From contig CM066287.1 of assembly GCA_033816765.1 (NCBI GenBank), positions 3,286,001 to 3,350,000 on the forward strand: 64,000 nucleotides of DNA, given 5' to 3'. Origin of the DNA: Nothopassalora personata (lineage: Eukaryota; Ascomycota; Dothideomycetes; Mycosphaerellales; Mycosphaerellaceae). Shown in pieces: positions 56,053 to 64,000 of the stretch. A program made the translations under genes and the position numbers. The notes under the pieces were generated by a model, which ran no database searches, had not been told where the DNA came from, and saw only the letters and a list, made by a program, of their open reading frames with translations. Numbering within the stretch: position 1 is the first letter of the stretch; the number at the start of each line of letters is the position of its first letter.

Positions 56053-57153
56053 GTTACCGTAAGATCACTGCTGAGGTACTGTGGCAAAGCGTGAGGATGC
56101 TTGTAGATGTTTCAGATACGAGAGAGCGAGGCGGAGAGAAGCTGGGAGGGAGGTAGCTAGCAGTCGCGCTAGGCGAGCAGAAGGCAATAGAAATGGGAGG
56201 CCGCTGATGTAGTGTCGCATCTGTCAGCGCGAGGCCGGTGTCCGCGTCGCTATATCACTCCAAGGACCGGCCTCAGTCATCGACTCACTCGTGACCATGG
56301 GCGTGCTCAGGTATCACGCGGTGGCCAGATTAGCCCGTACACCGTGACAGCACCTACATAGATATCTTTGTGCCTAGGCTACCCTACAACCTTGAATGAA
56401 TTGCTACATATCAGAGCGGGGGTTTGCGATTACGATAGTGCTTTCTGTTTGGACACGCGTTGTTGCGTTGTAGTGATATTGCGCATCGTATTTTGCAAAT
56501 TCTGGTGGGTTCCCTGGCTGTTCTACCCACTGTAAAGCATATTTGCACTCATGCTTTTTCGAGATACGTCACCTCCGCGATCTGCACTGCGCCTTCGCGG
56601 TCGGCAGCGGCAGCACCCGGGGCAAAATGGTCTACGGGGGCGCCGACCACGGTAGTCACTTTGTGTCAACACGGTTATCATTGTGTTTCTTAGCAACGCG
56701 TGGCCACACGATGTCGTGAGGTGGACATATTCAGGTGAACATAAAAGTATGTAACATATTATATACAGCTATCTCGAATTAAAGGTACTACAAACAAAAG
56801 AAGCCGATCGGTGACTAATCAAAGTCACCTAGTTCTCGGCGGCTGATGCCTCAGGTTTGATGGGCTGTAGCCTAATTACAGCTGTTTGCTTAGTAGGCTA
56901 CTTTGGACCCCGAGACAGCAAGAGCAATTAAGACGTACTTCAGACCTAACAACGACGCCCGCGTCTTGTTTTTCGAAACCTAGAATATTTATCGTCCGTC
57001 GACTGCGATAACTTGGCCTTGGCATATCTTGTTGTCTGGTTGTCTTGCAATCGAAGGCGTAGCGTTGCGACGCAACGAAGTAAACAGCCCCGCTTTCACG
57101 TATCTCCGCGCGTCCGGGTTATACCAAATCCATGTGTTGGTCGCTCAATGGTA
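56053..57153. other. Intergenic, no gene seen
   Basis: About 1.1 kb. The right half (from about 56740) has patches of AT-rich DNA, perhaps the left fringe of the repeat compartment. No open frame of note. Confidence 0.5.
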
Positions 57154-57696
57154 CTATTTCAGCTCTCCGTCCAGTTCGTAGAAGATCTCCACGGATATAG
57201 TACTACCTGACGCGCGCCTGGCAGCGGTGACAGTCTCCGCTGGAACGAGGATGTCGAAGTGGCTGTGCGGGTCAGGATCTGTAAGCTCGCCCTCAACAGC
57301 TTCGGTGTTCCCTAAACGCACGCCACCAGCAATGTTGCGAATATGAAGCGGGAAGAGTGGCCCGAGGTGAAAGTGAAACGTTATGCTTCCATCGCGAATT
57401 GGATCGACGTAGACCGTCACGTTGTCATCAATCCTGCGAACCGCACGCCTCGAAGCCGCCGTGTCGTAGGTGAAAGTGCTTGTATGACGTCTAGCATTGT
57501 AAAGAGAGCCAAATCCTGGTCTGCATTGGAACGGATTGCACCTGAAGGCCCAGTGGCAACCAAAGCATGATAACAGATTCCAGCTACCACTCCCGTCGTC
57601 TGAACGCTGATGAAGTGTTTGCGTAGGCGAGCCGCACACCAATTGACGCTCCGCAATCAGCGCACAAATAGTAAATAGTGCTGAGAATATACGCAT
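57154..57696 (-). CDS. Small secreted cysteine-containing protein, candidate effector
   Basis: A single exon of 180 residues. Residues 1-22 are a signal peptide (FSALFTICALIAERQLVCG; cleavage probably before SPTQ). A cysteine cluster follows (CFGCHWAFRCNPFQC at about 44-58), then mostly beta-like segments (VTVYVDPIRDGSITFHFHLGPLFPLHI). No membrane segment or known domain is seen. Size, secretion and the position directly beside the AT-rich, transposon-bearing block fit the usual picture of a fungal effector candidate, but this is inference; it could also be an ordinary secreted protein of unknown role. Confidence 0.7.
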   Translation of the reverse strand: MRIFSALFTICALIAERQLVCGSPTQTLHQRSDDGSGSWNLLSCFGCHWAFRCNPFQCRPGFGSLYNARRHTSTFTYDTAASRRAVRRIDDNVTVYVDPIRDGSITFHFHLGPLFPLHIRNIAGGVRLGNTEAVEGELTDPDPHSHFDILVPAETVTAARRASGSTISVEIFYELDGELK

Positions 57697-58318
57697 GGCT
57701 AGAGAGTGTGCCGACGTAAGGGAGTTAACCGAGTGAATGTGTCTGCGTTCCTAAGGTCTAGAGTTAGCAAGACCATCTTCTTTCTCCTATATACAGTCTC
57801 GAAGCTGGAAAGCTCCGGAGTTATCGGAAATGAATAGCTGGGGAAGCATAGGAACATAGAGATTGTATAGCTGACTAGGCGGTGCTAGTCGGTGTTGTCA
57901 CGATCTAAAGTGCAATTGGACTTTAGCCTATTAAACCTTAGGCACTAACTGCTAAAAGACAGGTGGCTTTAATTAGTCATCTACGGCCTTTTCATTTGTA
58001 GCAACCTTTAGTCTTACTATAAATAGACATATATAATACACTACCTACTTTTAAAACACCTAATATATAAACCTAAGTTAAGGAAATAATTCAGCTAATT
58101 AGCTTACTATAACGTAATATTTATAAGCCTAAAAGGCGCTTAATAGGACTTTACTACTAACTTAAAAGAACTTCTAAAAAATTATAGTTATATTATGTTA
58201 GGTTTAGTATAACCTAATAATATTACAAGTTAAGAAGATAAGCTTAATCGGGTTTGTTCTCGGGCCGATAGGAAGTTAAGGGAGAGTAATAAAGTAGTAG
58301 CTATCTTGTCTTATAAAG

Positions 58319-58437
58319 ACTAAGCAGTGGTAAGGTAGAGATTAGGTTATAATGTATTCTAAATAGTAATATTGAATAGTGAGTTAAACGTATTGAAACT
58401 ATAAGGGGTTCTTAGCGTCCCTAAATATAAAGGAGAT
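58319..58437. repeat. Direct repeat copy 1 (diverged, about 119 bp)
   Basis: Begins ACTAAGCAGTGGTAAGG and ends in AATATAAAGGAGAT. A second copy starts 281 bp further on. The two match over their whole length, with scattered differences that are mostly transitions. Confidence 0.8.
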
Positions 58438-58456
58438 TCGTATCTCTCGGTAATTA

Positions 58457-58528
58457 GTCTAATTAGTCTAAGTATAAGTAGTCTAATTAGTCTAAGCATA
58501 AGTAGTCTAATCGCTCTAAGTCTAAGCG
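58457..58528. repeat. 24-bp minisatellite, three copies
   Basis: Unit beginning GTCTAATTAGTCTAAG: the first two copies (58457-58480 and 58481-58504) differ at one base, and the third (58505-58528) is degenerate. It lies between the two direct repeats. Confidence 0.85.
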
Positions 58529-58599
58529 CTTAGGTAGGATAAGTTACGTGCTTGTCTCGTTATCGTAATTCTAGGGTCTATAGGAATCGTTCCGTAATA

Positions 58600-58717
58600 A
58601 CTAAGTAGTAGTAAGGTAGAGGTTAGGTTATAGTATATTCTAAATAGTAATACTAAAAAGTAAGTTAAACGCATTAGAACTATACGGGTTTCTAGCGTTC
58701 CTAAATATAAAGGAGAT
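58600..58717. repeat. Direct repeat copy 2 (diverged, about 118 bp)
   Basis: Begins ACTAAGTAGTAGTAAGG and ends in AATATAAAGGAGAT, matching copy 1 with one small length difference. It may mark a duplicated fragment or remnants of two solo LTRs. Confidence 0.8.
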
Positions 58718-59288
58718 ATTACTATGTCTTAGCTCTATAGTTGACTGTTTGACTAGTCGACTGGTCGTCTAGTCGTCTAGTCGTCTAGTTGCCTAGCTTT
58801 ATGTGTTCGACTATATAGGTTCGCTACGGTCGCGTACGTAACCTAATCGCGTTAGAGGTCTAAGCGATTAGACCTTGTCTTCTAGTTTCTATATTCCTAG
58901 CACGCATCTTACGGGACTCTCTTTCTCTCGTTCTTTAAAACCGTAACACTTACCTAGGGTAAGGTAATAACCCGTAATATAATATAAGATATAAGATATA
59001 ACTACCGGGTACGCGGCGCGCTACTATAGTAATATATTTAACCTTTGTCTTAAATACTAAGCTATACTCGTAATCTTTTAAGAGTTTTTATATCTAGGTG
59101 TAATATAGCTTTTCTCTTTTAATTTTTAAATTTAGTTATAGGCTATAACCTATATTATATACTCTAGAACTTATATAGTACGTTAATAGAATAATTAACT
59201 AATTAATAAACCTTAATAATACTATATACGCACTATTAATACAGTTTATCCTAAGGTAAGGTTTTAAAATCTACTAAAAATTATAAAG

Positions 59289-59472
59289 TGTAAGGGCGCG
59301 CGTACCATAGGGTCCGAATGAGATAGTTGTTGTTCTACGAAGCTACGAAAGAGGAGCGCGAGGCGCGGCGGATAGATAAAGCAACGCCAAGCCGCGCTAA
59401 CCCGATGCGGAAGGTCCGAGGTTCCGCCGGGACGACGCATCGTCAGTGAAGGGTCGCGGGCTGCCCGTGACA
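59289..59472 (-). mobile_element. 3' LTR of a Ty3/gypsy element
   Basis: On the reverse strand it begins TGTCACGGGC directly after a polypurine tract (GAGAGGGGGGG, 59476-59486, plus TAC), and ends CCTTACA, so the ends are TGT and ACA. It is about 184 bp. The outer end coincides with the abrupt change to AT-rich DNA. The five bases beyond it, TAAAG, would be the target duplication if they recur past the other LTR, which lies outside the window. The outer boundary is inferred from composition and the TG...CA rule. Confidence 0.7.
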
Positions 59473-62400
59473 GTACCCCCCCTCTCAAAACTCGTCTCAG
59501 TCCTCTGAGCGTTCAGTCCATTAACTCGCCTATCCATCGTCTTGTGCGGCCACTTATCACCCTTGCCTGTCGAACTCCATAATCGTGCAAACGTCCAATC
59601 GTCTTCAAGGTCGTCCTCCATCTCTGTCACTACTGCTGCGGCTTGCGCATCAGACTCTGTTTGCTCATACTGCTGGCACGCCCAGGGCCTAAGCCCCTCT
59701 TCGGCGAACGCTCGCGTCTGATCCTTTTGACCAAGGTTGGGTATCAATGCAGGCTCTGCAGGGTTCGCTAGAACATCGGTACAACTGTCTGTTCTGTCGT
59801 AGAGCTGAGGGCGGCGGCTTGCACCGTGATCCTCAGTTGGGACGACGGACTTTCCTGTAACCTGATCATCGTAGCGGTGCGTAGTGAACATGCGCTGACC
59901 AGATTCTATCAGAGGCAAGGCTCGGCTAGGCTTATTTGTGGCGGTGTCTCTGTCGACCCTGATCGTGTTAAGTCCGAGCACCTCATTGACTGGAGACCAG
60001 TCAGATGGCGTTGCGAAGCCCTGAGGCGTGGGCAAATCCGGCCGGCTGTAGTGAAAGTCCGCAAGAGCGGCGGCTGCCCTCACAAACAGGTCCTCTGCAG
60101 GTTGCCAAGTCTCTCCGGCCTCCATATCCTGATAGCCAGTCCATCGCACCTTGTACCAAGTGTCCACCTTGCGCTTCTTTCCCTTCTTCACTTTGCCTGC
60201 GCGCTTCCGCGTGTACATGTCCAAGATCTTGTCCACCTCATATTCTGGTGCCGGGGCTGTGACTGTGACATCGGCGACTGCGTCAGCTGCAGTTGTGTCG
60301 GGTTCGATGGCCACTGGCGGCGGCGGTGCCAGGTGCTGTCCCTCGAGCGGTGGGAGATCGGGGTTGTCGGCTCGCTGTAACAGGGAGGTGTGGAAGCAAT
60401 TATCGAGTCCGCTCAATGCATCCGACAGGTTCAGCTTGTATGACAGCCTAGCGGGCATCACCTCCGTGATCTGGTACGGTCCTGCATATCTGCGGTCCAG
60501 CTTCTTGGATGGTCGAGTGGTGCGAATGTTCTTCGTGCTTAGATACACCCAGTCGCCAACCTTGTAGTCTGGTGGGATGCTTCGGTGCCTGTTTGCTGCT
60601 TCGGCTTGCAGCGCCTGTGACATCCTCATGTTCTCTTGAAGATTGCGATGTAGCTCACAGATGCGTTTGGCGAAGGCTTCGGCTGACTTGCTGTCGAGTC
60701 GCTGAAGGGTTGTCATGTGTCGGTCCTTGCCTGCTTGCAAATCGATACGCTCGGTGAACTCTGGGTTATATCCAACATTGGCGTAGAACGGTGACACTCC
60801 AGTGGTCTCCGACACTCGGTTGTTAATAGCGAACTGCGCTAAGCACAGCCAGTCGGCCCAGTCGCTCTGTGCCTCATTCGTGAAGGTGCGTAAGTACTGT
60901 TCCATCTCTTGGTTAGTGCGTTCTGATTGCCCATCCGTTTCAGGGTGGTAGGAGGAACTCAGCTTCCTGCTGATGCGCAGCATCTTGCATAGGCGCTTCC
61001 AGAAAGTGGCGATGAACTGCTTTCCGCGATCAGACGTGATGGTTTCTGGGAGGCCATGCCGGGTGAACACGTGCTTTAAGAAAAGTCGCGCCGCGTTCTG
61101 CGCTGTCATCGCGCCGATGGGTATCAGTTCCACTTCCTTAGTGAGTCTGTCGGTGACTGTCATAACATTGGTGTAAGTCATGCCGTCGAGTTCGCTTGGT
61201 GGCAGGTCAACCACAAAGTCAACTGCGATGTGTTGCCAAGGTCGTTCTGGCACCGAAAGTGGGTGCAGTAATCCAGGTGGCTGGGTATGCACAGATTTCG
61301 TCGTGCGGCACCTGCGGCAATTCGCGTTGTATCTGCGCACAGATCTAGCCAAACCAGGCCAGTAGAATTCACGTGCAACGAGCTCGTAGGTGCGGGCTCT
61401 GCCTGGGTGACCGGCCGCTGGGGTGTCATGGTTCATCTTGACTATCCGAGTGCGGAGCTTCTGGTCCTCTGGCACCCATAGACTCCAGTCATTATACTGG
61501 TTACGGACGTACAGCAGGTCCCCTTCGACCTTGCAGTGTACTGGATGCACCTTCGCTTTCTGAAGGAGTGCTGGGGTCTCGCCCTTCTGCAGGGCTCTAA
61601 TAGCTGACTTCAGGTCTGCATCCGCGGCATAAGCCATTGTCATTCTGTACTCGAGTTCGGCTTCCTGTTCCGTCTCGGATGCTGTCTGCGTCTGCGTGGA
61701 CGGTATGAATTCGGTGGCCTCCGGGTTCAGGGCTTCCTCAATTGGTGCGGTAGGTGTGTTCTCAACAGGTGCAACATCCTCAGCCGCATCTTCGACAGTT
61801 GCGCGCATCGAGTCGATCTTAAGAAATCGCTCAGGCGGCAGCAACGTCTGATGCTGATGCTGATTTCGCGGATCGTCCACCCCCTGCGGAAGGTCCTGGC
61901 TGCGTCTCGTGAGGCTGTCAGGCTTTGTGCCTTGGACACCTGGTCGATAGACAATACGGAAGTTGAACTGGGACAGGAATTCGGCCCAACGTGCCTGGCG
62001 CCGATTCAGCTGCTTAGTGGTCATAAAGTACTCCAAGTTCTTGTGATCCGTGAACACCTTCACGGGTTCGATGGTGTCATCATCCGCCTCGCAGGCCAAC
62101 TCCGGGCGCCATTCCTCGAAGGCCTTAATAATCGCTAGAAGCTCCTTGTCATAAATCTCATAGTTGCATTCCTGCGGGCTCAGCTTCTTTGAATAGAATG
62201 CTACAGGGTGAAGCACGCCTTCCTCGTCGTACTGAGAAAGCACTCCGGCGTTCACGAAATCTGATGAGTCCGTTTCGACTACTGTTTGCCTACCGGGCAC
62301 ATAGTGTGCGAGCATACCGGCTTTGCTGAATGCTGCCTTCAGAGCGTCAAATGCTGCTTGGCATGCTGGTGTCCAGTCAACCCTGCGATTCTTGTGATTA

Positions 62401-64000
62401 CTAGGTCCATTTGACTTGGTCAATTCGGTCAGCGGCGCTGCGAGGCGTGAGAAGGCCTCGATGAACCGTCTGTAAAAGTTGGCGAATCCGAGGAACGCCT
62501 GCACATCCTTGAGGTTGGAAGGTGCTTCCCATGACTGGATACATTCAAGCTTCTCTGGGTCCATTTCGATGCCATCTGGGGTGATAATAAGTCCCAGGTA
62601 CTTAACTCGCTGCTGGTGGAACTCGCACTTGTCGATGTCGACCGTCAGTCCGGCATCCCTCAATTTTGCTAGTACCTTGCGCACATGTTCGATGTGCTCC
62701 TCCAGTGTGTCGCTAAAAATTAAAACGTCGTCCAGGTACGCGGAGACGAAGTCATCCAGGTGTTCTTGTAACACGCTGTTAATGTATGACTGAAACGACG
62801 CAGGGCCATTGCATAGGCCGAATGGTAACACAAGACATTCGTACACCCCATATCGTGTAGCGAATGCTGTAAGCCATTCGTGCCCTTCTGCAATGCGAAG
62901 CTTGTTGAAGGCTGCGACGATGTCCAGCTTCGTGAAGTACCTCTTGCCGTGCATGCGGTTCAGTGTCTCTTGGATTAGCGGTATAGGGTACCTGTTCTTG
63001 ATAGTGATCGCATTGAGTCCTCGGTAGTCGATGCACACGCGCAGTCCACCGCCTGGCTTTCTGACTACCAGTACTGGTGCCGGCGATTGGCTCGTCTTCT
63101 GTCCTGCTGGCCGGACTTTGCCTTGTTGCTCCTGTTCGGTGACCCACTTCTTGACTGCTTCATTCTCCTGAGGCGCCAGTCCGTAGGGCTTACGGTATGG
63201 CGGTTCTTGGGGCCCATCAGGCTTGATGTGAATTTCGTGGTCGATTCCAGGTCTGTGAGGAGGAAGTCCTTCATGGTCTTTCGCTGAGAATGCATCTACG
63301 AGATCATGGTATTCTGGTGGGAGCTTCTCCTTCGGGTTATGGTTGAACTCCTTGTTCAGGAACTGATCCAAGTCATCAGCTGCCATTGCGCTCAGCTTGA
63401 TCTCACCATCGCCTTCTTCGTCCTCTTTGCCGGTAGATAGTATGTAGAAACATTCAGCGCCAGGTCGGTGCGCGTACATCTCGAAGGCGCGCTGCGTGAC
63501 GCCTATACACTCGACTTCCTCATCATCGTCGTACAGGCCCATCGAGGATAGGTTCAGTTCTGCTTCTGCCCCTCCTGCCGTGAAGCTGCGATCATCGGTG
63601 AAGGGCTCTGGTCCATATTTCATTGCTTCCTTACGTTGTCGGTGTCGATGGTTCAGGGACTGGACTGTTGTCGATGTCTTGTTCTTAAGACAGTGACCAA
63701 AGCAGTAGTCTGATCTGAGTGCCACTTCACCGGTCTCCCAGAAAATGTTTGGGTTGTGCGTGCTCAGCCACGGCAGGCCCAGGACGATGTCGTATTCGAG
63801 GTCGGTTATGTAGCATAGCATTTGCTCGTGATGACCGTCGATATCAACATCGACGAGGGCTACGTGCGTGATGCGACGTGCAGCAGCCTTACCATCCCCA
63901 AGGGTCAGGTTCTTGTTGCGCACAAGGGGTATCAAGGGTATTCTGTGTTTGCGTGTGAACTTCCAGTCGAGAAAGAGAGAGGTGGAAGCAGAGTCTACAA
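59397..64000 (-). mobile_element. Ty3/gypsy chromovirus polyprotein (pol), uninterrupted, 5' part outside window
   Basis: An open frame runs from the right edge to a stop at 59397-59399 (over 1,530 codons visible). In order: an aspartic-protease-like start (VDSASTSLFLD, 63955-63998), reverse transcriptase with LVLPFGLCNGPASFQSYIN and the YLDDVLIFS active site (about 62715-62740), RNase H (VETDSSDFVNAGVLSQY; FYSKKLSPQECNYEIYDKEL), integrase with the HHCC zinc finger and D,D-35-E core (AVDFVVDLP; TSDRGKQF; YHPETDGQSERTNQ), and a C-terminal chromodomain (EYEVDKILDMY... KVRWTGYQDMEAGETWQP) at about 60035-60250. The chromodomain places it among chromoviruses. No stop or frameshift is visible, so it looks young. 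The reading frame ends about 75 bp inside the LTR. Confidence 0.95.

Larger units (their letters stand above)
57697..59288. repeat. AT-rich repeat block, probably RIP-mutated
   Basis: From about 57880 the DNA turns markedly AT-rich, with many TAATTAG, CTTAG and TATAA words and stops in all frames. It contains two diverged direct repeats, a 24-bp minisatellite and an (AGTCGTCT)-type tandem at about 58750-58796. The boundary at 59288-59289 is sharp, where the GC-rich LTR begins. No coding trace remains. Differences between the repeat copies are largely C/T and G/A, as expected from repeat-induced point mutation. Confidence 0.75.

Noticed and set aside
1..64000. CRISPR arrays, bacterial operons, riboswitches
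   Set aside because: None are present; no regularly spaced repeats with spacers, and the gene content is fungal nuclear.

Overview
The window reads as nuclear DNA of a filamentous ascomycete (Pezizomycotina; a dothideomycete is my best guess from remembered protein similarity, not a proven placement). The grounds are short 47-130 nt introns with GT-AG and a few GC-AG ends and CTAAC-type branch sites, dense genes on both strands separated by 0.3-2 kb, fungal families such as ATG13, Ppn1 endopolyphosphatase, a CALB-type lipase and LPxELR-type proteins, and one AT-rich block beside an LTR retrotransposon, as expected of a genome with repeat-induced point mutation. All gene models were built by hand: exon ends come from splice motifs plus family continuity, so internal exons are usually firmer than UTRs.

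Layout. 1-9.5 kb: a PAF-acetylhydrolase-like gene cut by the left edge, with an in-frame TGA after its hydrophobic N-terminus; the splicing factors PRP31 and CLF1 as a head-to-head pair; a small hypothetical protein; and a four-exon S-adenosylmethionine-type mitochondrial carrier. 9.8-18.4 kb: a cytochrome P450 fragment, an arylsulfotransferase-like secreted/membrane protein, a CALB-like secreted lipase, and a small secreted Gly/Asn-repeat protein made of repeated exon modules, several with GC donors. 19.3-32.6 kb: endopolyphosphatase PPN1, cysteine desulfurase NFS1, a BAR-SH3 protein (RVS167/Hob1), a Ser/Thr/Pro-rich cell-surface protein, a DsbA-like oxidoreductase and ESCRT-I VPS23. 33-42.3 kb: a multi-pass membrane-protein pseudogene, Golgi SNARE GOS1 head-to-head with ribosomal protein L35 (uL29), an LPxELR-type protein, a medium-chain reductase, a TIR/TA-flanked MITE-like element and a five-exon pathogen-related-type protein. 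44.5-57.7 kb: exosome subunit RRP43, an Mpv17/PMP22 protein, a fungal orphan, ATG13 with two short upstream exons, a Baeyer-Villiger-type monooxygenase, a glycine-zipper protein and a small cysteine-containing secreted protein.

57.7-64 kb is a repeat compartment: about 1.6 kb of AT-rich DNA with diverged direct repeats and a 24-bp minisatellite, then the 3' LTR and uninterrupted pol of a Ty3/gypsy chromovirus that leaves the window on the right.

Most genes are housekeeping: splicing (PRP31, CLF1), RNA decay (RRP43), translation (L35), Fe-S assembly (NFS1), mitochondrial transport (SAM carrier), and membrane traffic, vacuole and autophagy (PPN1, VPS23, GOS1, RVS167, ATG13). I see no operon-like or biosynthetic cluster logic. 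The unusual material is the modular-exon secreted protein, the decayed genes, the MITE-like element and the repeat compartment with a candidate effector on its edge.
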